64,000 nucleotides of DNA from contig NZ_CP009122.1 in NCBI RefSeq assembly GCF_000803645.1, positions 2,022,501 through 2,086,500 of the forward strand, read 5' to 3'. Under the pieces are notes generated by a model. The model ran no database searches. It was given only the letters and a program-made list of their open reading frames with translations, and was not told the origin of the DNA. This document shows positions 25,318 through 33,959 of the stretch, in pieces. The stretch's first letter is position 1; every line of letters starts with the position of its first letter. The stretch is from Sphingopyxis fribergensis (GTDB taxonomy: Bacteria; Pseudomonadota; Alphaproteobacteria; Sphingomonadales; Sphingomonadaceae). The position numbers were made by a program, and so were the translations under genes.

Positions 25318-26193
25318 TTATTCTGCATCCTCCAACTTGTCCTGCGTCCGCAATTCGAAATCGGAAGCGTCGTGTCGTTCGCGCAGCTGGCTCGCGGGAT
25401 CGCCCGTGACGCGGTTGACCATCCGCCCGCGCTTGACCGCGGGCCGCGCAGCGACCTGATCGGTCCAGCGCTGGACGTTTTTATACTCGTCGACCTGCAG
25501 GAACTCGCCCGCGTCATAAACGAGCCCCTTGGCCAGCGCGCCATACCAAGGCCAGATCGCCATGTCGGCAATCGTGTAATCGGCGCCGGCGATAAATTCG
25601 CTTTCAGCGAGGCGGCGGTCGAGCACGTCCATCTGGCGCTTTACCTCCATCGCATAGCGGTTGATCGGATATTCCTGCTTCGTCGGCGCATAGGCATAGA
25701 AATGGCCAAAGCCGCCGCCGAGGAAGGGCGCGCTGCCCATCTGCCACATCAGCCACGACAGCGCCTCGGCGCGCTTCGCGTTGTCGGTCGGCAGGAAGGC
25801 GCCGAATTTCTCGGCGAGATGGATCAGGATCGCGCCCGATTCGAAGACGCGGATCGGCTCCGCCCCGCTGCGGTCGACGAGCACGGGGATCTTGCTGTTC
25901 GGGTTCGCCGCGACATAGCCGGTCGAAAACTGGTCGCCTTCGCCGATATTGATTAGCCAGGCGTCATATTCGGCGCCGCTGTGGCCCGCCGCGAGCAGTT
26001 CCTCGAGCATCACCGTGACCTTCACGCCATTCGGCGTCCCGAGCGAATAGAGCTGCAACGGGTGCTTGCCGATCGGCAGTTCCTTGTCGTGCGTCGGGCC
26101 GGCGATGGGCCGGTTGATATTGGCGAAACGCCCGCCGCTTTCCTTGTCCCAGGTCCAGATTTTCGGCGGCACATATTCGCTATTGTCGGTCAT
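25318..26193 (-). CDS. yghU: Glutathione S-transferase, YghU/YfcG-like
   Basis: Cytoplasmic protein of 291 residues. The N-terminal extension contains PPKIWTWDKESGGRFANINR, then a thioredoxin-fold domain with HPLQLYSLGTPNGVKVTVML and NPNSKIPVLVDRSG, and an alpha-helical C-terminal GST domain. The extension and the TPNG motif identify the nu-class YghU group, which uses two glutathiones and has disulfide-bond reductase activity. AGGAG lies six bases before the ATG at 26193. The neighbouring CoA-transferase gene is upstream on the same strand, 73 bp away. Confidence 0.9.
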   Translation of the reverse strand: MTDNSEYVPPKIWTWDKESGGRFANINRPIAGPTHDKELPIGKHPLQLYSLGTPNGVKVTVMLEELLAAGHSGAEYDAWLINIGEGDQFSTGYVAANPNSKIPVLVDRSGAEPIRVFESGAILIHLAEKFGAFLPTDNAKRAEALSWLMWQMGSAPFLGGGFGHFYAYAPTKQEYPINRYAMEVKRQMDVLDRRLAESEFIAGADYTIADMAIWPWYGALAKGLVYDAGEFLQVDEYKNVQRWTDQVAARPAVKRGRMVNRVTGDPASQLRERHDASDFELRTQDKLEDAE

Positions 26194-26266
26194 GAGAGCT
26201 CCTGGGCTGATTTTTATACTGACCGGTAATTTAATCGGTGATCGCCGATTGTCCACCCTCCCCGGC

Positions 26267-27445
26267 TCAAATAATCTTTGCCGCGCGTAAAGCCGAAATG
26301 GCGTCGGTGTCATAGCCGAGCTCGCTAAGGATCGCATCGCTATGTTCGCCCACCTGCGGCGCGCGCGCGGAATCCACCTTGTCGCTGCCCGACAGGCTGA
26401 TCGGCGCACGAATGACCGGCACCGCACCCTTCGTGCCCGGATAGTCGACCGGCTCGACCAGCCCCATGGCGAGGACCTGCGGCTGCGCCAGGGCTTCGCC
26501 CGCGCGAAGCACTGGCGCCGCGGGAACGCGCCCAGCGGCAAGCTCATCGATCGCCTCCGCGCTCGTGCGTTCGATGCACCAGCGCTGCATGATCGCGCTC
26601 AGTTCCTCACCATTGTCGCCGCGCAAAATGTCGCTGGCGTACAGCGGATCGCCCACCAGTTCGGGTCGCCCGACCAGCTCGGCCCAGCGCGCGAAAATCC
26701 CCGACCCGACGATCTGGGTGATGATCCATCCGTCGCGGGTGCGAAACACATCGGTTGGCCCCGAGCTGAAGCTGCGATTGCCGATCGGCTCGCGGTCGAT
26801 CCCGTTCAGTGCATGGTCGATCGTCAGCGCGTTCGACAGTGCAAGCGCCGTGCCGAGCAGCGATCCCGACACGCATTGCCCCTTCCCCGTCGTGGTGCGC
26901 TCGCGCAGCGCGAGCATGATGCCAAAGGCGCAATGCAGCGCGGTGCCGAAGTCGACATAATTCACTTGCGCACGGTACGGCTGGTCGGGCGTGCCCGTCA
27001 GATGCACCGTCCCCGACATCGCCTGGCCGACCGCATCGAAGCCGACGCGGCTCGCCAGCGGCCCTTCGCTGCCGAATGCCGACGCGGTGGCCAGAATGAT
27101 GCCGGGGTTGATCGCGTCGAGGCTGTCATAATCGAGCCCCAGCTTGACGAGCGCATCGTGCGGCAGGTTCGCGATCACGACATCCGCCGTCTCGACCAGT
27201 TGCCGAACGATCTCGCGTCCCTCGACGCTGCCCGGTTTCAGCGTCAGGCAGCGTTTGGCGCGATTCATCTGCATGAACATCGCGCCCGATCCGTCTGCGG
27301 CCACCGGCACCGTATAGCGATCGTCATTCCCGCCCGGCGCCTCGATCCGGATCACGTCGGCGCCATAATCGGCGAGCAATGCCGCGCAATAGGGGCCGGC
27401 GATATAGCGGCCGAAATCCAAAACCTTGATACCCTTGAGCGGCAC
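26267..27445 (-). CDS. CaiB/BaiF family (class III) CoA-transferase
   Basis: Protein of 392 residues. It begins MPLKGIKVLDFGRYIAGPYC, the usual class III CoA-transferase start, continues with YGADVIRIEAPGGND, and then NLPHDALVKLGLDYDSLDAI, the segment that carries the active-site aspartate region. It would move CoA between carboxylic acids, for example during racemase or dehydratase pathways. It starts at GTG 27443-27445 with GGGGAG eight bases upstream. It is divergent from the amidohydrolase gene. Confidence 0.9.
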   Translation of the reverse strand: MPLKGIKVLDFGRYIAGPYCAALLADYGADVIRIEAPGGNDDRYTVPVAADGSGAMFMQMNRAKRCLTLKPGSVEGREIVRQLVETADVVIANLPHDALVKLGLDYDSLDAINPGIILATASAFGSEGPLASRVGFDAVGQAMSGTVHLTGTPDQPYRAQVNYVDFGTALHCAFGIMLALRERTTTGKGQCVSGSLLGTALALSNALTIDHALNGIDREPIGNRSFSSGPTDVFRTRDGWIITQIVGSGIFARWAELVGRPELVGDPLYASDILRGDNGEELSAIMQRWCIERTSAEAIDELAAGRVPAAPVLRAGEALAQPQVLAMGLVEPVDYPGTKGAVPVIRAPISLSGSDKVDSARAPQVGEHSDAILSELGYDTDAISALRAAKII

Positions 27446-27587
27446 GCTTTGCTCTCCCCGACATTATTCTTTCGACTGGGCTAGCAGCCGCTTGTCGACC
27501 CTTCCAGCACCTTCGTCGAAAGCTGCCGCTTGCATGTTCGCGGGCGAACCATATGGTCAGCACATAATTTCAAACGGGGATAATTTC

Positions 27588-30500
27588 ATGGCGCGCTTCG
27601 CTCTCGCCCTTGCGGCGACTTTGGCTTGTTCAACCTCGGTCTGGGCACAAAGTGCGCCGGACGCCGATACGAAAGAGGACAAGTGGGACGTCAACGCCCC
27701 ACCGGGGCTAGCGACGCGCAAGGTGCAACTTGCGGTCGACGAAGGCAGTTGGATGAACGTCGACGTCGCGCCCGACGGGCGGACGATCGCCTTCGACATG
27801 CTCGGCGACATCTACACGATGCCGATCGAGGGCGGCACGCCAACGCGCATCGCCGAGGGGCTCGCGTATGAGCATCAGCCCCGTTTCTCGCCCGACGGCA
27901 AGCGCATCGCCTTTGTCTCCGACCGCGCGGGCGGCGACAATATCTGGCTGATGAACCGCGACGGCAGCGACAAAAAGCAGATCTCGAAGGAAGATTTCCG
28001 CCTGCTCAACCAACCGAGCTGGTCGCCAGACGGCCAGTTCATCGTTGCCAAGAAACATTTCACGACGGGCCGCTCGCTCGGCACCGGCGAAGTGTGGATG
28101 TACCATGTGTCGGGCGGCGCGGGGGTGCCGCTCGTCAAAAAACCCAATGAACGCCACCAGAAGGAACTTGGCGAACCGATCTTTGCCGCCGACGGCAAGA
28201 GCGTCTTCTACACGCGCAACGTCACACCGGGCCCGATCTTCGAATATGCGCAGGACAGCAACACCGACCTCTTCCACATCGAACGCTATAGTCTCGAGGA
28301 TGGCGAGGTCAGCACCGCGGCCTCGGGGCCCGGCGGCGCGGTCCGCCCGACCCCGTCGCCCGACGGCAAGCGCCTCGCCTTCGTGCGCCGCGAGGGCACG
28401 CAGTCGAAACTTTATGTGAAAGACCTCGCCTCGGGCATCGAGAAGAAGATCTATGACGCGCTCGACCAGGATGTGCAGGAAACCTGGGCCGTCACCGGCG
28501 TCTATCCCAACATGGCATGGACACCCGACAGCCGGGACATTGTCTTCTGGGCAGGCGGAAAGCTGCGCCGCGTGAACGGCGCCGGCGGCGACGCGCGCGT
28601 CATCCCGTTCAGCATTACTGACGACCGCGTGATCGTCGATGCAACGCACCCGGAGGTCGAGGTCGCGCCCGACCGCTTCGAAACCAAAATGCCGCGCTGG
28701 GCCGAAGTGTCGCCCGACGGCCGCAGCGTCGCGTTCGAAACGCTCGGCAAATTGTGGGTGAAGCCCGCGACCGGCGGCACCGCGCGGCGGCTTACGGGCG
28801 CGAAGGACGACGCGATTGAGGCGTGGCCGAGCTGGTCGCGCGACGGCAAATCCCTCGTCTTCGTGCGCTGGACCGACAGCAGCATGGGCGAAATCCATGT
28901 CGTCGGCGCCGGCGGCGGCGCCTCGCGCAAGCTCACCAACACCCCCGGCCACTATGCAGAGCCGCGTTTCTCGCCCGATGGCAAGACGATCGTGTTCGAG
29001 CGGCGCGGCAGCGGTGGGCTGACCTCTGCGCGCTGGAGCGAAGATCCCGGCGTCTATCGCATCGCGGCGAGTGGCGGAGCAGTCGAGCGGATCAGCAGCG
29101 ACGGCGCCAAGCCGCAGTTCGCGTCCTCCAGTGACCGCGTTTTCATGGTCACCGCCGCCGACGGCAAGAGCCAGCTCGTCAGCACCGACCTCCACGGACA
29201 GGACAAGCGCGTCCACGCCAATGGCGAACTTGTCAGCGACTATGAAATCTCGCCCGACGGGCGCACCCTGGCGTTCCGGCAGAATTACGACGCCTATGTC
29301 ACCCCGCTGATGCCCGGTGGGCAGGATGTATCGCTCGGCACCAAAAGCGGCGCGCTTCCCGTTACGCGGGTCAGCGGCAGCGGCGCCGAATATATGAACT
29401 GGTCGGACGGCGGCCGCCGCCTGCACTGGAGCCGCGGCGCGACCCTGTTCAGCGCCGATCTCGCGAGCCTCTTCACCAACGCGCCCATCGATGAAAAGGC
29501 GCCCAAATTCACCCCGCCGACCGAAGGCGTATCCCTGTCGATGACACAGGCCGCGGCGAAGCATAAGGGCATCGTCGTCATCACCGGCGCGAAGATCTTG
29601 ACGATGGCCGACAAGGACGGCGGCGTGATCGAAAATGGCGCGATCGTCATCGACGGCGACCGCATCACGGCGGTCGGTCCGGCGGGGGCAATCACGGTGC
29701 CTGCGGGCGCGGTGACGGTCGATGCGACGGGCAAGACGATCGTCCCCGGCTTCGTCGATGCGCACGCGCACGGCTCGCACGGCGACGACGAACTGGTGCC
29801 GCAGCAGAATTGGTCGGAAATCGTCAACCTGGCGATGGGCACGACCACCAGCCACAATCCCTCGTCGCGCGCGTCGGAGATTTTCGTTTCGTCCGAAATG
29901 CAGCGCGCCGGGCTGATCCTCGCCCCGCGTATCTTTTCGACCGGGGAGGTCATCTATGGCGCCAAGGCTTCGGGCATTTATGCCGAAATCAACGGCTATG
30001 ACGATGCGCTCGCGCACGTCCGCCGGTTGAAGGCGCAGGGCGCCCACAGCGTCAAGAATTACAACCAGCCGCGCCGCGACCAGCGGCAGATGGTCGTAAA
30101 GGCGGCGCAGGTCGAGGGCCTGACCGTCGTGCCCGAGGGCGGCTCGCTCTTCACGCAGGACGTCACGCTGATTCAGGACGGGAACTCGACCGTCGAGCAC
30201 AACATCCCGCTCCACACCTTCTACAAGGATCTGGTGCAGCTGTGGGGCCAGACACAGGTCGACTACACCCCGACGCTCGTCGTGACCTATGGCGGCCCCG
30301 CGGGTGATCCCTATTGGCGTGCGCACACCAATGTGTGGGAGCATCCGATCCTTACGAAGCATATCCCGCCGACCGAGCTCGCCGCCAACAACAAGCGCCG
30401 CGTGATCGCGCCCGAAGGCGACTATGTCGACGATGATTCGGCGCGCGAGGCGGGCAAGATCGCCGCGGCGGGCCGCATGGTGTCGATCGGCGCGCACGGC

Positions 30501-30818
30501 CAGCAAGCGGGCCTCGGCGCACATTGGGAAATCTGGTCGTTCGTGCGCGGCGGCTGGAGCAACATCGACGCCCTCCGCGCTGCGACGATCATGCCCGCGA
30601 CGTCATTGGGCTATGCAAAGGATGTGGGATCGCTCGAGGCAGGTAAGCTCGCCGACCTCCTCATCCTCGACGCCGATCCGACTGCGAACATCCGCAACAC
30701 TGAGCAAATTCACCGCGTCATGCTTGGCGGGCGGCTGTATGATCCGCTGACGATGAACGAGGCCGAGACGGGCAATCGCAAGCGCCAGCCCTATTGGTGG
30801 GAGGCCGACAAACCCTGA
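27588..30818 (+). CDS. Exported TolB-propeller/amidohydrolase fusion protein
   Basis: Protein of 1076 residues with a signal peptide (MARFALALAATLACSTSVWAQ). Residues about 45-640 hold repeated PD40/WD40-like units of the form RFSPDGKRIAFVSDRAGGDN, as in TolB and DPP-IV propellers. Residues about 680-1050 are an amidohydrolase-superfamily domain with the metal motif FVDAHAHGSHGDD and a late SIGAHGQQAGLG. The layout suggests a periplasmic hydrolase of a cyclic amide or peptide-like substrate, with the propeller as a substrate filter. The start follows GGGGA by about eight bases; the frame is open further upstream but lacks a signal. Confidence 0.9.
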   Translation: MARFALALAATLACSTSVWAQSAPDADTKEDKWDVNAPPGLATRKVQLAVDEGSWMNVDVAPDGRTIAFDMLGDIYTMPIEGGTPTRIAEGLAYEHQPRFSPDGKRIAFVSDRAGGDNIWLMNRDGSDKKQISKEDFRLLNQPSWSPDGQFIVAKKHFTTGRSLGTGEVWMYHVSGGAGVPLVKKPNERHQKELGEPIFAADGKSVFYTRNVTPGPIFEYAQDSNTDLFHIERYSLEDGEVSTAASGPGGAVRPTPSPDGKRLAFVRREGTQSKLYVKDLASGIEKKIYDALDQDVQETWAVTGVYPNMAWTPDSRDIVFWAGGKLRRVNGAGGDARVIPFSITDDRVIVDATHPEVEVAPDRFETKMPRWAEVSPDGRSVAFETLGKLWVKPATGGTARRLTGAKDDAIEAWPSWSRDGKSLVFVRWTDSSMGEIHVVGAGGGASRKLTNTPGHYAEPRFSPDGKTIVFERRGSGGLTSARWSEDPGVYRIAASGGAVERISSDGAKPQFASSSDRVFMVTAADGKSQLVSTDLHGQDKRVHANGELVSDYEISPDGRTLAFRQNYDAYVTPLMPGGQDVSLGTKSGALPVTRVSGSGAEYMNWSDGGRRLHWSRGATLFSADLASLFTNAPIDEKAPKFTPPTEGVSLSMTQAAAKHKGIVVITGAKILTMADKDGGVIENGAIVIDGDRITAVGPAGAITVPAGAVTVDATGKTIVPGFVDAHAHGSHGDDELVPQQNWSEIVNLAMGTTTSHNPSSRASEIFVSSEMQRAGLILAPRIFSTGEVIYGAKASGIYAEINGYDDALAHVRRLKAQGAHSVKNYNQPRRDQRQMVVKAAQVEGLTVVPEGGSLFTQDVTLIQDGNSTVEHNIPLHTFYKDLVQLWGQTQVDYTPTLVVTYGGPAGDPYWRAHTNVWEHPILTKHIPPTELAANNKRRVIAPEGDYVDDDSAREAGKIAAAGRMVSIGAHGQQAGLGAHWEIWSFVRGGWSNIDALRAATIMPATSLGYAKDVGSLEAGKLADLLILDADPTANIRNTEQIHRVMLGGRLYDPLTMNEAETGNRKRQPYWWEADKP

Positions 30819-30836
30819 GTTCGCCCTATAATTCCG

Positions 30837-30889
30837 CGGCGGGCCGTAATTTTGTGACGAGAGGGTTGCAAGACGTTCGGCCCGCCGCT
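30837..30889 (+). terminator. Long-loop hairpin after the amidohydrolase gene
   Basis: GCGGCGGGCCG (30837-30847) pairs exactly with CGGCCCGCCGC (30879-30889) over a 31-base loop. It lies between the amidohydrolase stop and the tRNA gene, and probably isolates them transcriptionally. Confidence 0.45.
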
Positions 30890-30910
30890 AGTGGCGTCCA
30901 CTCTCAGCGA

Positions 30911-31000
30911 GGAGAGTTGGCTGAGTGGTCGAAAGCGTCGCACTCGAAATGCGAAGTGCCGGCAACGGTACCGAGGGTTCGAATCCCTCACTCTCCTCCA
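30911..31000 (+). tRNA. tRNA-Ser (anticodon CGA)
   Basis: A 90-base class II tRNA with encoded CCA. The acceptor arms GGAGAGT (30911-30917) and ACTCTCC pair fully. The anticodon stem TCGCA/TGCGA encloses the loop CTCGAAA, anticodon CGA reading UCG. The long variable arm GTGCCG-GCAA-CGGTAC is serine-type, and the T arm is GAGGG-TTCGAAT-CCCTC. The discriminator base is T, whereas serine tRNAs usually carry G. The last 18 bases double as the attachment site of the adjacent genomic island, so the gene stays intact after integration. Confidence 0.95.
30983..31000 (+). repeat. attL of the tRNA-Ser genomic island
   Basis: ATCCCTCACTCTCCTCCA forms the 3' end of tRNA-Ser and is repeated exactly at 47014-47031. 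Integration by the tyrosine recombinase encoded 72 bp downstream explains both copies. Confidence 0.9.
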
Positions 31001-31071
31001 CCCCTTCTGCAAGGGTATGAAATTGCAGAAAATGCTGGAAATGCACGGGGGTCGCGGATAGCGACGCCCCA

Positions 31072-32718
31072 ATGTCTGCTACAAAATCACACGCCCCGCA
31101 AACAATGCAACGGGTTGCACGCTATCTATATCGTCGGGGCAACGGCTACACCTTTCGCCGGAATATTCCTGCGTATGCGCGCCCTGCGTTCGGCGGGATC
31201 ACAGAGTATGTCCGCAGCTTCGGCGATGTGACCGAAACGAAAGCGAAAGCGCAGGCAATCCTTCTCGGCGAGCATTGCACCCGCTTGTTCGATGAAGCGC
31301 GGAATAAGGGGCAATCGAAAAGCAAGTCTTCCGATATTTTTCGGATCAAGCGGACACCCGATGGCGAGGAAATCGAGCACGCGGTTCGGACATGGCTGAT
31401 CAAAATAGAAACCAGTATGTCGGAGACACTCTTGATGGAACGAGCGAGCGCCGATCAGCACGTGCGTGACCTCGGTCGGCTGGATGTAGAGGTAGTTAGG
31501 GTTATGCGGTCACGGGGCGGGAACGCACCCCTGATGACCCGGTGGATCGCCGAAACGCTTGTTGAAGCCAATGACTGGACCATTCCGACGGACGGCCCTC
31601 TTCGCGTGCTGCTCGAAGACCGCGTTGCACGGGGACAGCGCGAACTGGCTGCGCGGCAACGCGCGGAACTCTCTTGGGAAGATCAGCCAAGACCGACACA
31701 TCGTATGTTCGCCCCCGAGGAGTTTTCCCGAGACAAAGACACCCCGGCCGCAAACCCGTATCGCCAACCAGTGCCCCTCAAAGAGGTTCTGGAGCAGTAT
31801 TTTGCGGAGCAGGAACCCGCCGCCAACACGGTCAAGAAATGGACCACGGCCTTAAACTCCTTAATTGAGCATCTCGGACATGACGATGCCACTCGTGTGA
31901 CGGCGGACGACATCGTGGCATGGAAAAATGGTTTGCTGGCTACCAATGACAACGGTGAGCGCGTCCGAGGTCAGCGAACAGTCCGCGACGGCTATGTGGG
32001 CGCGGTGAGACCTGTCTTCGAGTGGGCAGTATCGAACAGGTTGATCGAAACGAACCCTGTCATCAAGGTAAGAGTGTCGGTCCCCCGCCCCATCCGAATG
32101 AGGGCCGAAAAGGGGTATACCGACGCGGAGGCAAAAACGGCCCTCCTTGCGTCGCTTGCGATTGACTGCGAGGCCGACTTGTCGTTCTTCGCATTCGCTC
32201 GACGCTGGTTGCCTTGGCTGTGCGCATATACCGGCGCTCGTGTTGGAGAAATGGCCCAACTCCGGGCAGAGGACGTGGCACAGACCGACGATGGTATCTG
32301 GTATGTCATAGTCACACCCGAAGCCGGGACGCAGAAAGGTGGCTTTGCCCGTAAGGTCGCGCTGCATCCACATCTCATCGAGATGGGTTTTGTGGCAGCG
32401 GCTAGGAAGCGCAGCGGACCGTTGTTTTACGATCCGAAGAGAAGGCGTGCAGGCTCAACGGGCAACCCCCAGCATAAAAAGGTGGCGCAGCGCGTTGCCG
32501 AATGGGTCCGCTCGTTGGGGATCACCGATAAGGAGTTGCAGCCGAACCACGGCTGGCGACACAGGTTCATTACCGTCGCCCGCGACGTAGGTATGGACCC
32601 CGACGTTCGACGCGAGATCACGGCACACGCCGCGAAGGATCAGCATGGTGAATACGGCGACGTGTTCGTGCGGAACAGCAGTCGGGCCATCGCAAATTTT
32701 CCTCGTTACGAGTGGTAG
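31072..32718 (+). CDS. int: Tyrosine-type integrase of the island
   Basis: Site-specific recombinase of 548 residues that should cut and join at the tRNA-Ser repeats. The N-terminal part (RYLYRRGNGYTFRRNIPAYA) matches the DUF6538 arm found in alphaproteobacterial integrases. A SAM-like core-binding region spans about 215-320. The catalytic domain shows the first arginine in TGARVGEMAQLRAEDV, the HxxR box in NHGWRHRF, a later histidine in TAHAAKDQHG and the probable nucleophile tyrosine in HGEYGD. The start at 31072 lacks a clear ribosome-binding site; ATG 31105 is an alternative. A copy of the island palindrome lies at codons 12-16. Confidence 0.92.
   Translation: MSATKSHAPQTMQRVARYLYRRGNGYTFRRNIPAYARPAFGGITEYVRSFGDVTETKAKAQAILLGEHCTRLFDEARNKGQSKSKSSDIFRIKRTPDGEEIEHAVRTWLIKIETSMSETLLMERASADQHVRDLGRLDVEVVRVMRSRGGNAPLMTRWIAETLVEANDWTIPTDGPLRVLLEDRVARGQRELAARQRAELSWEDQPRPTHRMFAPEEFSRDKDTPAANPYRQPVPLKEVLEQYFAEQEPAANTVKKWTTALNSLIEHLGHDDATRVTADDIVAWKNGLLATNDNGERVRGQRTVRDGYVGAVRPVFEWAVSNRLIETNPVIKVRVSVPRPIRMRAEKGYTDAEAKTALLASLAIDCEADLSFFAFARRWLPWLCAYTGARVGEMAQLRAEDVAQTDDGIWYVIVTPEAGTQKGGFARKVALHPHLIEMGFVAAARKRSGPLFYDPKRRRAGSTGNPQHKKVAQRVAEWVRSLGITDKELQPNHGWRHRFITVARDVGMDPDVRREITAHAAKDQHGEYGDVFVRNSSRAIANFPRYEW
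31106..31119. repeat. Island motif TGCAACGGGTTGCA, copy 1
   Basis: Exact copy of a 14-bp near-palindrome found four times in the island, here inside the first codons of the integrase gene, where binding could block its expression. Confidence 0.5.
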
Positions 32719-32770
32719 CGGATTTCCGTGCGCCTCCCTGCACTTATAGGGGGTCCAATGTCTTGCAAAA

Positions 32771-32786
32771 TTGCAACTGGGTGCAA
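32771..32786. repeat. Island motif, degenerate copy
   Basis: TTGCAACTGGGTGCAA differs from the island form TTGCAACGGGTTGCAA at two of 16 positions. A further TTGCAAAATTGCAA palindrome overlaps its left side (32763-32776). It lies in the 211-bp spacer upstream of the small membrane protein genes. Confidence 0.4.
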
Positions 32787-32929
32787 TTGTTCCGGTAGCT
32801 CGCTTTCCCACCATCCCGGAAATCGACATCAGCAACAGGCGGGTTCTAAATCGACCCTCGGCGTTAGTGACCGATTTACTATAGACGCCTAAATGCTAGT
32901 GATGCTTACGGGCGGCACAGGGGGACAAA

Positions 32930-33592
32930 GTGACTGGGCTATTTGTTATCGTATTTATCGCCGCGCTTGTCGGCGTATTCAAGCCATACATCAATGGCGC
33001 AAAGCGTTGGCAATTCGGCCTCGGCGCCTTCGTTGCGTTCATACTGATCGGTGCATTTGCTGAACCGTCATCTCAAAGCAACAACGTTGCGGGCGATGCG
33101 ACTGCCAATTCTTCGGACCCTACCGGGAAAGCTCCGGCCGTAGCAACAGCAGTGGCCAATGAGCCGGAAAGCGCATGGAGCTATTCGAGCGAGAAAGACG
33201 AGATGCGAGGTGCCGAGTCGCATTACGCAGAACTCGACGCGACAAATACCATCAACTTAGATTTTCCCTACGGCGAGCAACGCGGCCGTATTCTTGTCAG
33301 GCAGTCGGCTCAATTTGGATTCGACATTTTGGTTGGCGTGCCGAGCGGTCAGATCATGTGCAACAGCTTCTCGAACTCGCACATTAACGTGAAGTTCGAT
33401 GAAGGGCCGATACAACGATACGGCTGCACAGACGCGAGCGACGGCACTAGTGACATGATATTCATCCAAGGCTCCAAGGGGTTTTTGAGCAAGCTCAAGA
33501 AGTCGAAGAAGGCGGTCGTTGAGGCCGAGTTCTTCCAGAACGGTATGCAGCAAATGACCTTCAATACAGCCAATCTCAATTGGGAGCACTGA
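32930..33592 (+). CDS. Membrane-anchored hypothetical protein
   Basis: Protein of 220 residues from a GTG start preceded by AGGGGGA. Two hydrophobic helices lie at the N-terminus (LFVIVFIAALVGVF and FGLGAFVAFILIGAF), followed by a Ser/Asn/Ala-rich linker and a soluble domain of about 130 residues (ESAWSYSSEKDEMRGAESHY onward, ending FFQNGMQQMTFNTANLNWEH) that looks mostly beta-stranded. It is not recognised; similar domains occur as accessory genes in alphaproteobacterial islands. It is followed five bases later by another small membrane protein, so the two form an operon. A role in defence signalling at the membrane is only a possibility. Confidence 0.7.
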   Translation: MTGLFVIVFIAALVGVFKPYINGAKRWQFGLGAFVAFILIGAFAEPSSQSNNVAGDATANSSDPTGKAPAVATAVANEPESAWSYSSEKDEMRGAESHYAELDATNTINLDFPYGEQRGRILVRQSAQFGFDILVGVPSGQIMCNSFSNSHINVKFDEGPIQRYGCTDASDGTSDMIFIQGSKGFLSKLKKSKKAVVEAEFFQNGMQQMTFNTANLNWEH

Positions 33593-33596
33593 CACT

Positions 33597-33884
33597 ATGC
33601 CTTCTGTTCAACGCGAAGTTAGCGACCGCACATTTTTCGGCAAACTGATGAAATGGCTATTTATCGGGTTCAACATCATCATGTTTCTCTGGATGGCCAG
33701 CTCGTGCGCAGCGGTCAGTGATGTTTCCGCCGGGGCAGTGAACGACGCGGAGCGCGCGGGAGCCGCAATCGGCGCGGGCCTAGGAATGACGTTCCTCTTA
33801 TTCGTCTGGGGCATCGGCGACGTCATTCTCGGTATGTTCGTTCTGTTTACTCGCCGTAAGAAGATTATCACGGTCGAGGAATGA
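33597..33884 (+). CDS. Small two-helix membrane protein
   Basis: Protein of 95 residues with two predicted membrane helices (WLFIGFNIIMFLWMA near residues 20-34 and LGMTFLLFVWGIGDVILGMFVLF near 61-83). A Gly/Ala-rich linker separates the helices, and a basic tail (TRRKKI) follows them. Function unknown. It lies four bases after the preceding membrane protein gene and before the restriction-modification gene, with the island palindrome between. Confidence 0.7.
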   Translation: MPSVQREVSDRTFFGKLMKWLFIGFNIIMFLWMASSCAAVSDVSAGAVNDAERAGAAIGAGLGMTFLLFVWGIGDVILGMFVLFTRRKKIITVEE

Positions 33885-33920
33885 GTTGATGCGAGGGGAA
33901 TGCGTAGCTCCCCCTCGTTT

Positions 33921-33934
33921 TGCAACGGGTTGCA
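33921..33934. repeat. Island motif TGCAACGGGTTGCA, copy 2
   Basis: Exact copy, flanked as TTTGCAACGGGTTGCAAC, located 26 bp upstream of the restriction-modification gene start. The position fits an operator or promoter element for that gene. Confidence 0.5.
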
Positions 33935-33959
33935 ACAGGTCTTTACCTAACCACGGAGC

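Noticed and set aside
26205..26260. TetR-type operator upstream of the GST gene (ACCGGTAATTTAATCGGT)
   Set aside because: The dyad is imperfect on inspection and no adjacent TetR gene exists, so it is not reported as a site.
27708..30524. A 938-codon open frame antisense to the amidohydrolase, and similar long antisense frames at 2013-3296, 11474-12748, 15810-17045 and 59309-60796
   Set aside because: They lie wholly opposite strongly conserved genes, are Arg/His/Gly-rich without domains, and are the usual by-product of high GC content.
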